A DNA stretch of 17,552 nucleotides from assembly GCA_002441865.1 (NCBI GenBank), contig DJNY01000199.1, forward strand, positions 183 to 17,734. The letters are read 5' to 3'. This stretch comes from Lachnospiraceae bacterium UBA6452. Its GTDB lineage: Bacteria; Bacillota; Clostridia; Lachnospirales; Lachnospiraceae. A program made the position numbers and the translations under genes. Within the stretch, counting starts at the first letter, position 1. The number at the start of each line of letters is the position of its first letter. Below, in pieces: positions 8,633 through 15,565 of this stretch. The notes under the pieces are model-generated. The model searched no databases. It was not told where the DNA came from and was given only the letters and a program-made list of their open reading frames with translations.

Positions 8633-9820
8633 ATGCCAAACTTAGTTGAACTCGAATCCGCAATGCCGGTCGCTCCGCTGAAGCTTTTAGCGCTTGACAG
8701 CTGTAAGGAGCTCGGTAACCGTGTCAACGAATATCTTGTGGATTTTCGCAAAAATGTACATAATGATATCAAACAGGATCCCGCATTCCGCGGCTATTCC
8801 GAAGAAAATTATCTGATCAGCGCTGCCTGCCCGCGTTTCGGAAGCGGTGAAGGCAAGGGGATCTTATCCGAATCTGTCAGAGGTAAGGATGTCTTTTTAA
8901 TGGTCGATGTATGTAATCACAGCCTGACCTACACTGTAAACGGTTATGAAAACCACAAATCTCCGGATGACCACTACCAGGATTTAAAAAGAATGATCGC
9001 TGCCATTGCAGGCAAAGCACACAGGATCAATGTCATCATGCCTTTCTTATATGAAGGCAGACAGCATAAAAGAAGCGGTCGTGAATCGCTTGACTGTGCT
9101 TATGCACTCAAAGAGCTGAGTGAAATGGGTGTTTCCAATTTTATTACGTTTGATGCCCATGATCCGCGTGTCCAGAATGCGACACCACTGAAAGGCTTTG
9201 ATAACTTCACACCACCGTATCAGTTTATCCGTTCCCTGCTCCGTTATGAGAAGGATCTGATCATCGATAAGGATCATATGATCGTGATCAGTCCGGACGA
9301 GGGTGCTCTTGACAGAGCAGTCTACTTCTCTTCCGTGCTCGGTGTCGATACCGGTATGTTCTACAAGCGTCGTGATTACTCCAGGGTCGTAAATGGCAAA
9401 AATCCGATCGTGGCACATGAATTTTTAGGAGATAATATCGAAGGAAAGGATGTTATCATCATTGACGACATGATCGCATCCGGCGGCAGTATGATCGATA
9501 CAGCCAAGCAGTTAAAGGCAATGAAAGCAAAGCGTGTATTTGTCTGCTGTACCTTCGGGCTTTTCACAGAAGGTCTTGCCGCTTTTGATGAAGCTTACGC
9601 AAATGGTGTGTTTGACCGCGTTGTCTGCACCAACCTGACTTATCTTCCACCGGAAATTTTAGAGCGTGACTATTTTGTTACAGCAGATATGAGCAAGTTC
9701 CTTGCCAGCATCATTGACTTCATGAACCATGATATTTCTATGGGAAATGTACTGACACCTACGGAGAAGATCCATGAGGTGCTTGCGAAGTACAATGCAC
9801 GGGAAGATGTGCTGATCTAG
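8633..9820 (+). CDS. prs: Ribose-phosphate pyrophosphokinase, long variant
   Basis: A 395-residue enzyme predicted to make PRPP from ribose-5-phosphate and ATP, the entry compound for purine, pyrimidine, histidine and NAD synthesis. The PRPP-binding loop DDMIASGGSMIDTA lies at about residues 277-290. The region FDAHDPRVQNATP (about 172) takes the place of the usual DLHA..Q motif. YEGRQHKRSGRES and KRRDYSRV correspond to the ATP-binding and flexible-loop regions. It is about 80 residues longer than the common 310-320 residue form, with extra sequence at the N-terminus and around residues 45-115. The start has a perfect AGGAGG site. It is the only plus-strand gene here. Confidence 0.9.
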   Translation: MPNLVELESAMPVAPLKLLALDSCKELGNRVNEYLVDFRKNVHNDIKQDPAFRGYSEENYLISAACPRFGSGEGKGILSESVRGKDVFLMVDVCNHSLTYTVNGYENHKSPDDHYQDLKRMIAAIAGKAHRINVIMPFLYEGRQHKRSGRESLDCAYALKELSEMGVSNFITFDAHDPRVQNATPLKGFDNFTPPYQFIRSLLRYEKDLIIDKDHMIVISPDEGALDRAVYFSSVLGVDTGMFYKRRDYSRVVNGKNPIVAHEFLGDNIEGKDVIIIDDMIASGGSMIDTAKQLKAMKAKRVFVCCTFGLFTEGLAAFDEAYANGVFDRVVCTNLTYLPPEILERDYFVTADMSKFLASIIDFMNHDISMGNVLTPTEKIHEVLAKYNAREDVLI

Positions 9821-9840
9821 GTTTTAAGTTTGTAATATGG

Positions 9841-10105
9841 AATCCCTGCGGTGGCAGACAGACGCAATCACGTTTGACTCCCCTGCGATTTGCTCGAAGC
9901 ACATATTGCACGCGCTCCGGCCACTCGAACCTCTGTGCATGCAGAATCGGCTCCGCCGATGCACAGAGGCTGCATAGCGGATTTACTATGTAAATCCACT
10001 ACATTTACCAAAAAGCTTGGTGGTCTCTCCGCGTGGCAAGTGCTTCGCAAATCTCAGTCATCTACACTATCGATTGCTTACTGTCTGTCACCGCGGGGAT
10101 TTTTT
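9841..10105 (+). ncRNA. Large branched inverted-repeat element downstream of prs, ending in T6
   Basis: Starting 21 bases after the prs stop, a 21-pair outer stem (9841-9861 with 10081-10101) forms with two positions that pair only as G-U on the plus strand. The rod continues inward: 9864-9869 with 10072-10077, 9875-9879 with 10056-10060, 9887-9902 with 10040-10053, and 9906-9914 with 10030-10039. The top carries hairpins at 9930-9969 (CCTCTGTGC stem), 9975-10001 (GGATTTAC/GTAAATCC) and about 10007-10021. The stem is followed by six T (10100-10105), so in the plus direction it can act as the prs terminator. It could also be a 3'-UTR RNA or a member of a repeat family. No credible ORF lies in it. 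Confidence 0.6.
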
Positions 10106-10146
10106 ACATCTTAACACTTGTATCATAGATCTGCACATCAGTGAAA

Positions 10147-10176
10147 ATTATAAAAAGCGGCTCCTGCGTGACAGGG
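10147..10176 (-). terminator. Possible minus-strand terminator for the sensor kinase operon
   Basis: Read on the minus strand, the 23-pair stem of the 10147-10378 element ends in CTTTTTATAATTTTC. It lies about 33 bases beyond the sensor-kinase stop when measured from the far arm. It could therefore end that transcript whatever else the element does. The large hairpin is unusual for an intrinsic terminator. Confidence 0.4.
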
Positions 10177-10378
10177 GATGCGATTAGCTGCGTATGCGTC
10201 TTTCTACTTGGCTAAGTACTGACAAGATATATGGTGCCACGACAAGGATGTCGTGGCAGCGAACCCGAGACATGGATGTCGAATGTTCGCGTACCATATA
10301 GATTGACAGTACGAGCCTTAGTAGAAAAGCATATGCAGCGTGCATACCCTGTCACGCAGGAGCCGCTTTATTATAAAA
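10147..10378 (+). ncRNA. Branched inverted-repeat element with two CsrA-type GGA hairpins
   Basis: A perfect 23-pair outer stem (10154-10176 with 10347-10369) continues as a bulged rod. Pairings are 10178-10182 with 10341-10345, 10187-10197 with 10329-10339, 10201-10208 with 10320-10327, 10210-10213 with 10314-10317, 10216-10221 with 10307-10312, and 10228-10235 with 10293-10300. At the tip a three-way junction carries hairpin 1 (10236-10257, nine pairs, loop AGGA) and hairpin 2 (10259-10290, loop TGGA). Both have ACA and TGT closing the GGA loop. G-U pairs at 10182/10341 and 10192/10334 favour plus-strand RNA. The nine-base word ATTATAAAA flanks the element at 10147 and 10370. Identity as a transcribed RNA is inferred. 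Confidence 0.5.
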
Positions 10379-10412
10379 TTTCATAATTCCTATACTATTA
10401 CTCTATACTATA

Positions 10413-13058
10413 TTAGTGCATATTATCCGTATACGCCGGGAAGGTGATGCTGACCTTGAACAGATCCCCGTCGAGATAGATCTCAAACTCTCCGCCCTGT
10501 GCTTTCACAAGATTCTTCGCAATGGAAAGTCCCAGTCCGCTTCCTTCCGTGCTGCGGCTGACATCTCCTCTGATGAAACGTTCTGTCAGTTCATCAGCCG
10601 CAATATTCAGTGGCTGCGCAGAAATGTTCCTGATCGTAATTTCTATCATACTCTGCTCCGGTTCCTGATCTGCAGCCGTTTTCACAACGCGGCTGACATC
10701 ACAATACACTCTCGTTCCCTGCATCGCATACTTGTATATATTTCCGAACAGGTTATTAAGGACACGCCATGTTCTGTCGGAATCAGCCCAGATCAGATAA
10801 GGTTCCTCTCCTTCCTTTGGCTCCACATCTGCCACAGTCTGCAGTCCCTTTTCTTTCCATTTGTCCTCATATTCTCCGATCGCCTGCGTAAACAGTTCGG
10901 AAACATTGAGCTGTCCCATCTTCAGTGTAATATTGCCGGAGCTGATCTTACTTGCCTCTACCAGATCCAGCGTCAGTCTTTTCAGGCGCTGTGATTTTTC
11001 ATCCAGTATCCGGATATATTCCTGTGCCTTTTCATTCCGGATATCTTCCCGTTTTAAAAGATCCACATAATTAATGATAGAGGTCAGCGGCGTTTTGATA
11101 TCATGTGATACATTCGTGATCAGATCCGCCTTCAGCCTTTCATCCTTCATACTGATCGTCACAGCATTTTGTACAGCATTTCCGATCTGATTGACAGCCT
11201 CTGCCATTACTTTGTTTTCTCCGTACATTTTTTCTGTATTGATCTGATATGTAAGGTCGCCTTCACAAATCTTTGTAATGCCTTCCACGATCTTCTCCCG
11301 TGTCCGGTTGCTGTAATAAATATACAGACCATACAGTATGATGGCGATCAGATCGAGAAAAACTGCCATTCCGATCACACCAATACCGGCAAAAAACAGG
11401 TTCACCAGAAACAGCACCAGCAGTCCGCCATAAACCGGTACAAAACTGCGGATGGCAAGTGATCTGTGGTTGATCACAGATCTGACGCCCCTGCCGATCA
11501 CGCTGACACACTTTTTGCATATGAATTTCAAACCATGTAAAAGCCTGCAGCAGATGCTGTTCTTCCAGAATGTACCAGCCTTGATCCTTCTGACCAGAGA
11601 GCCTGTGTAGGCAAGCAGGAGCAAATATAACAGGAAAAATGTCAAAAGCAGAATACCGCAGAATATCTTTGCCCCGATCTGTCCGCTGTAAGTATCATAT
11701 CCACTGTCACTTAAACTTGCCGCGATCTCCAGTCCAACACCGCCAATCAAAACAGCACTTCCGATCGCAATGGCCGCTGCCAGCTCTGTATACCATGTGT
11801 CAAAATAACGCAGCTGCTCTTTTTCCCGCTTTGGCTGCATAATGATAAATGCAATATAGCCTGCCAGTGCAAGTAAAGCCAATACCCCTGCGATCACAAG
11901 CAGCATCACAAAGCCCATCAGCGGCAGTTTGTTTTTCAGCATCGTATAGCTTTTTGCTGCCTGCGCATACGCATCATTCTCATTCCATTTGCCAAGCAGC
12001 TTTGTGTTGGCATTCCGGTCTGCCTGGGTGCGCACACAGATATACAGCTTACCGCCTTCCGGGAAACTATAGCGGTAGGAATGAAGCAGGCTCTTATAAG
12101 GTACTTCATTGCCTGCTTTTACCCCATCACAGACAAGCTCATCGGTCTCATAATCATAGCACATATAGACACCGCATTCCTGCATGGCAGCAATGAGTGC
12201 ATCCGTATCCTTGCTGCGGTCCAGATTGGTATACTGCACCTTACCGGACGGATCCACCATCAGATATTTTAAATTCATATCTTCCTTCAGAACCTGCTTA
12301 TAGCTGTTGTAAACTGTATAATTGGTTGCAAGATCACTTGCTGCCTGCTGCACAGCCTGTTCCACATTTGCATAAGTCATTCCCTGTGGAAGTGTCAGAT
12401 CATAAAGACTGTCCATATTGACCGGTTTGTATTCTTCGATCAGTCTGGCCTCTGGCTGCTTGTCTGTAGTATCGTCCTGCGCTTCTTCCGCCTCATCAGA
12501 TAATGCTGCTTCATCTGTTGTGTAAGCAGTATTGGTTTCTGTCCTGTACTCCCCTTCTGCTGTCTCATCCGCAGCTTCCGCTACGATCATATAAGTGGCA
12601 GCCTCATCATCTTCTGCCATTGTTTCCATACTTTCCGTAGAACCGTATGACTCATAACAGAACCCATCCTCACTTTTCCACCATGCGATCAGATCTCCTG
12701 TTTTGTAAATGAGTTTTGGCAGCTCCACCTCCGGCTTGACAGTTCTCTTCCGGTTGTCATAGGCAAATATATCGATTTCTTTATCGGAATCGTATTTTCC
12801 GTCCTTTTCCATCTGCGAGCTGACAGCCATATATTCCGAAAGCTGTGACAGATCGACATGCAGAAAATCATAAAATGTACTCGTCTGTTCAAAATTTTTT
12901 TCATCTGTAAACAGATCCAGTGTGTAATAACTGCCCTGTCTGTTTACCACATTTATGGAATATCCCAAAAATGCCAGTACAAAAGCCATTCCCATGGCAC
13001 ATATCTGGGAAAACGTACCGGCGATCAGCCGCCTGTTTTCTTTTAACCAATTCTTCAT
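10413..13058 (-). CDS. Membrane sensor histidine kinase with large external domain
   Basis: An 881-residue kinase. The first membrane segment is near residues 12-36. A large extracytoplasmic region follows (about 37-380), with a Glu/Asp/Thr/Ala-rich low-complexity stretch at 146-200. Five more membrane segments lie near 381-407, 427-450, 465-488, 540-562 and 563-583. A HAMP-like region (about 584-640) leads to the HisKA box NVSHDIKTPLTS with His652. The ATPase domain has an N-box around NNLFGNIYKYAM (768-779) and a G-box GSGLGL (839-844). No clear DxGxG (G1) box is visible between them, as in several related kinases. It lies 54 bases after the response regulator gene, its likely partner. The signal is unknown. 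The start has a GAGG-containing site. Confidence 0.92.
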   Translation of the reverse strand: MKNWLKENRRLIAGTFSQICAMGMAFVLAFLGYSINVVNRQGSYYTLDLFTDEKNFEQTSTFYDFLHVDLSQLSEYMAVSSQMEKDGKYDSDKEIDIFAYDNRKRTVKPEVELPKLIYKTGDLIAWWKSEDGFCYESYGSTESMETMAEDDEAATYMIVAEAADETAEGEYRTETNTAYTTDEAALSDEAEEAQDDTTDKQPEARLIEEYKPVNMDSLYDLTLPQGMTYANVEQAVQQAASDLATNYTVYNSYKQVLKEDMNLKYLMVDPSGKVQYTNLDRSKDTDALIAAMQECGVYMCYDYETDELVCDGVKAGNEVPYKSLLHSYRYSFPEGGKLYICVRTQADRNANTKLLGKWNENDAYAQAAKSYTMLKNKLPLMGFVMLLVIAGVLALLALAGYIAFIIMQPKREKEQLRYFDTWYTELAAAIAIGSAVLIGGVGLEIAASLSDSGYDTYSGQIGAKIFCGILLLTFFLLYLLLLAYTGSLVRRIKAGTFWKNSICCRLLHGLKFICKKCVSVIGRGVRSVINHRSLAIRSFVPVYGGLLVLFLVNLFFAGIGVIGMAVFLDLIAIILYGLYIYYSNRTREKIVEGITKICEGDLTYQINTEKMYGENKVMAEAVNQIGNAVQNAVTISMKDERLKADLITNVSHDIKTPLTSIINYVDLLKREDIRNEKAQEYIRILDEKSQRLKRLTLDLVEASKISSGNITLKMGQLNVSELFTQAIGEYEDKWKEKGLQTVADVEPKEGEEPYLIWADSDRTWRVLNNLFGNIYKYAMQGTRVYCDVSRVVKTAADQEPEQSMIEITIRNISAQPLNIAADELTERFIRGDVSRSTEGSGLGLSIAKNLVKAQGGEFEIYLDGDLFKVSITFPAYTDNMH

Positions 13059-13112
13059 TCTTATTTTCCTACCTCTTTTACAGAATTTCTTCTGCTGCTT
13101 CCTTTTTATCTG

Positions 13113-13799
13113 TTACTTTTCAATCTTATAGCCTACGCCCCATACAACCTTCAGATAACGGGGTTCCTTTGGATTGATCTCTATTTTTTCACGAATATGA
13201 CGAATATGTACCGCTACCGTATTTTCTGCGCCATAGGATTCCTCATTCCAGACGCTTTCATAAATCTGCTGCGTCGAGAACACTCTGCCCGGATTCTGCA
13301 CTAAAAGAAGCAGGATCTGATATTCGATCGGTGTCAGCTTGACCTGCTCTCCATCTACTGTGACGATCTTGGCATCATCATCGATCTCCAGAGAACCTAC
13401 TACATAATTCTTTTTCGTGCCTGCACAGCTTCCCAGCATTGTATATCGTCTCAGGCTGGATTTCACGCGTGCCACAAGCTCCAGCGGATTGAACGGCTTC
13501 GTAATATAATCATCCGCCCCCACATTCAGTCCCAATATTTTATCTACATCCTCCGATTTTGCCGACAATACTAAAATCGGAATCGCGGAAAAGCTGCGGA
13601 TCCTGATCATGGCATGGATTCCATCCATCTCGGGCATCATGATATCGATGAGCAAAAGCTGGATATCTTCTTTTTGCAGTACCTCGATCGCCTCTCTCCC
13701 GTTGTATGCTTTAAAAATCTGATAACCCTCCTGTGACAGATAAATACTGATCGCCTCCACGATCTCCTTATCATCGTCACATACCAGAATATTTGCCAT
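13113..13799 (-). CDS. OmpR/PhoB-family response regulator
   Basis: A 228-residue DNA-binding regulator. The receiver domain (about 1-118) has acidic residues at 8-10, the phospho-acceptor Asp52 in LLLIDIMMPEMDG, Ser79 and Lys101 (ITKPFNP). The winged-helix domain (about 130-228) contains LTPIEYQILLLLVQNPGRVFS and ends with VWGVGYKIEK. I start it at MANILVC (13799), preceded by AGGAGGTGAAAGA, rather than at an ATG 30 bases upstream that has no ribosome site. It is followed by the sensor kinase, so the two form a two-component system. Repeats in its upstream region suggest self-regulation. Confidence 0.95.
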   Translation of the reverse strand: MANILVCDDDKEIVEAISIYLSQEGYQIFKAYNGREAIEVLQKEDIQLLLIDIMMPEMDGIHAMIRIRSFSAIPILVLSAKSEDVDKILGLNVGADDYITKPFNPLELVARVKSSLRRYTMLGSCAGTKKNYVVGSLEIDDDAKIVTVDGEQVKLTPIEYQILLLLVQNPGRVFSTQQIYESVWNEESYGAENTVAVHIRHIREKIEINPKEPRYLKVVWGVGYKIEK

Positions 13800-13836
13800 T
13801 TCTTTCACCTCCTGAAAATACACTAACAAAGAAAAG

Positions 13837-13875
13837 TTAATACCAAGGTAGGAAAAGTATTAAGATTTCTTTAAG
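13837..13875 (-). promoter_or_regulatory. Candidate operator upstream of the response regulator
   Basis: On the minus strand CTTAA occurs at 13871-13875 and 13860-13864, exactly 11 bases apart, the usual spacing of OmpR-family direct-repeat half-sites. The same region holds an inverted repeat TTAATAC-N13-GTATTAA (13837-13843 and 13857-13863). It lies 38-76 bases before the regulator start and directly after pgeF, so the inverted repeat could alternatively be a weak pgeF terminator. Confidence 0.35.
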
Positions 13876-13879
13876 GTTG

Positions 13880-14770
13880 TTACTGCAGGCATAAAAATGC
13901 CCCAAGATTACCGCGTTTTCCGTTTGTTTTTCTGTGCGAAAACAGATATGCAGGATTATGCGCCGTACAGACATTGGTCACTTCCAGATGCCCCGGCGTA
14001 ATACCGGCCTCTGTAAGCCAAAGCTGATTGGCAAGCCAGAGATCCAGCTGATATTTGCCTTCTGCTTTCTGCTCCGGCTTCTGATACAGGAGCTTTTCTG
14101 CTCCGTTCATCCCTGCAAATGCTTTTTGAAATTCTTCCGCTACATCACTGCTGACCTCATAACAGTCCTGACAGATGGAAGGGCCGACCGCAGCATGGAT
14201 ATCTGCCGGATCACAGCCAAATTCTGCATGCATCCGCTCCACCATCTTCTTGCCCATGCCAGCCACAGTTCCGCGCCAGCCAGAATGCGCCAGTCCGATC
14301 ACTTTCTTGACCGGATCCACAAAATAAAGCGGTACACAATCCGCATAAAAGGTAGCCAGTGCTAACCCTTTTTCGCTTGTGATCAGTCCGTCAATATCCG
14401 TGTAATCCCGTTGTCTGTCGATTCCCTTTCCGGCGTCTTCCTTTGTAACGATCCTGATATTCGTCGTATGTGTCTGGTCGGAGCAGACGATCCGGTCCCT
14501 TGTAATGCCCAGAACCTCTGCCACTCTGTCATAATTTTGCAGCACGCAGCTTCTGTCATCCCCGCGCGTAAAGCTCAGATTCAGGCTTTCAAAAATCCCA
14601 CTGCTTGTCCCGCCTGTCCGTGTTGTAAACAGATGCCTGACACATCCTGTCTTGGTCAGTCCCGGAAATGTCAGGTATTCCATTTCCCAGCCATCCGGGC
14701 TGCTATATTTATTTTGTACAGGTACATTTCCTGTATCTCCAGTCTTTGTTACACGCTGTAAATTGTACAT
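13880..14770 (-). CDS. pgeF: Multicopper-oxidase-like/PgeF family protein (YfiH, DUF152)
   Basis: A 296-residue cytoplasmic protein. Family members are reported as purine nucleoside-cleaving enzymes related to human LACC1 and, in Escherichia coli, as a peptidoglycan editing factor. The metal-site residues of the family are visible: His101 in SDQTHTTN, Cys145 in YADCVPLYF and His162 in AHSGWRGTVAG. Also present are GPSICQDCYEV (196-206) and the C-terminal CTAHNPAYLFSHRK. I start it at MYNLQRV (14770), which has a GGAGG site five bases upstream; an ATG at 14836 lacks a good site. It follows yraN by 96 bases in a leader with two small hairpins. Function beyond family level is uncertain. Confidence 0.92.
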   Translation of the reverse strand: MYNLQRVTKTGDTGNVPVQNKYSSPDGWEMEYLTFPGLTKTGCVRHLFTTRTGGTSSGIFESLNLSFTRGDDRSCVLQNYDRVAEVLGITRDRIVCSDQTHTTNIRIVTKEDAGKGIDRQRDYTDIDGLITSEKGLALATFYADCVPLYFVDPVKKVIGLAHSGWRGTVAGMGKKMVERMHAEFGCDPADIHAAVGPSICQDCYEVSSDVAEEFQKAFAGMNGAEKLLYQKPEQKAEGKYQLDLWLANQLWLTEAGITPGHLEVTNVCTAHNPAYLFSHRKTNGKRGNLGAFLCLQ

Positions 14771-14785
14771 ACTGTCCTCCAAGTC

Positions 14786-14859
14786 AGGGGCTTTTTCCCC
14801 TAACATTATTTGTGCTAAAATATTGCATCTGCTCATGATTTCCAGGTGACTTTTGTCAC
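14786..14859 (-). promoter_or_regulatory. Two small hairpins in the pgeF leader
   Basis: AGGGG (14786-14790) pairs with CCCCT (14797-14801) just upstream of the pgeF ribosome site. GTGAC (14846-14850) pairs with GTCAC (14855-14859) just after the yraN stop. Neither is followed by a T run on the minus strand, so they are not obvious terminators. They may affect pgeF translation or processing. Confidence 0.35.
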
Positions 14860-14866
14860 AGATTTA

Positions 14867-15220
14867 TCAAATCCGATGCAGAAATGCATTTCTGATCCAG
14901 GTGATCTCATTTCCCAGAATGGCGATCACATCATATCTGACCGGCTGATGCTCCGGTATATGATACTGGTTCAGATAAAACAGTGCCACTTTGCAGATCT
15001 GCCTCTGCTTTGCCACACTGACTGCTTCCTGTGGAAGCCCTTTCCCGTCATTTGCCCGGTATTTGACTTCAAAGAAAACAAGCGTGCCTTTCTCATAGCC
15101 AACTATATCGATTTCTCCCTGTCTGACTCTATAGTTTAGCGTCTGAATGTGCACGCCTCTTTTTTCCAGATATGCTTTTGCAGCCTGTTCATGGGCTGCT
15201 CCTTTTCTTCTTTTATTCAT
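14867..15220 (-). CDS. YraN/UPF0102 family nuclease-like protein
   Basis: A 117-residue small protein of the YraN family, which has a restriction-endonuclease-like fold and unclear cellular role. The catalytic-like set is visible: GEIDIV (Glu36, Asp38), then FFEVKYR (Glu51, Lys53). The N-terminal KGAAHEQAAKAYLEKRG helix and the RQICKVALFYL helix are typical. Full family length. It sits between the FlhB-tail-like gene and pgeF. The rnhB-to-yraN neighbourhood is common in Clostridia. The ribosome site is a GGAG inside a hairpin loop ten bases before the start. Confidence 0.9.
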   Translation of the reverse strand: MNKRRKGAAHEQAAKAYLEKRGVHIQTLNYRVRQGEIDIVGYEKGTLVFFEVKYRANDGKGLPQEAVSVAKQRQICKVALFYLNQYHIPEHQPVRYDVIAILGNEITWIRNAFLHRI

Positions 15221-15245
15221 AGGATGTCCGCTCCAGACACATCCT
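15221..15245 (-). promoter_or_regulatory. Hairpin presenting the yraN ribosome binding site
   Basis: AGGATGT (15239-15245 on the minus strand) pairs with ACATCCT (15221-15227), seven pairs that end directly at the ATG of yraN. The 11-base loop contains the only Shine-Dalgarno-like word, GGAG. Such a fold could tune translation or expose a GGA for an RNA-binding protein; this is inference. Confidence 0.35.
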
Positions 15246-15264
15246 TTTCTCCCTGATTTTATTC

Positions 15265-15564
15265 CTATTTTTTCTTTTTCTCCTGTTCCATTTTTGCACG
15301 GATGCGGTCCATCTGATCCACAAATACAAGGATCTCCGCTACCACTTCATACAGCTCCGGCGGGATCAGTTCGCCGATCTCCAGCCTCGACAGCGTATCT
15401 GCCAGCTTGCTGTCCTTATGCACCGGAACCTTTGCCTGCTTTGCTTCCTCTATGATCTTTTCCGCCAGTGCTCCCTTGCCGGTCGCAACGACCTTTGGTG
15501 CATCATCGTCCGGATCATAGGAAAGTGCGATCGCCTGTTTTGGTTTCTGTTCTTTTCCTGCCAT
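15265..15564 (-). CDS. FlhB C-terminal-domain-like protein (YlqH family)
   Basis: A 99-residue soluble protein that resembles only the cytoplasmic C-terminal domain of FlhB/YscU, the switch of the flagellar and type III export gate. Typical stretches are AIALSYDPDDDAPKVVATGKG, AEKIIEEAKQAKVPVHKD and LADTLSRLEIGELIPPELYEVVAEIL. The autocleavage NPTH motif of true FlhB is absent (YDPDDDAP lies in that part of the protein), and there is no membrane domain. It starts one base after the FliK-like gene and is probably co-translated. Bacillus subtilis ylqH, next to rnhB, is the closest parallel. Its exact job is not established. Confidence 0.88.
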   Translation of the reverse strand: MAGKEQKPKQAIALSYDPDDDAPKVVATGKGALAEKIIEEAKQAKVPVHKDSKLADTLSRLEIGELIPPELYEVVAEILVFVDQMDRIRAKMEQEKKKK

Positions 15565-15565
15565 A

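Noticed and set aside
9868..10114. Small open frames of 60-74 residues inside the first structured element, on both strands
   Set aside because: They start without ribosome sites and are explained by the inverted repeat, which gives mirrored frames.
13800..13829. Ten-residue N-terminal extension of the response regulator
   Set aside because: It runs through the AGGAGG site of the real start at 13799, and receiver domains normally begin at this point.
14771..14836. 22-residue N-terminal extension of PgeF
   Set aside because: No good ribosome site precedes 14836, while GGAGG precedes 14770.
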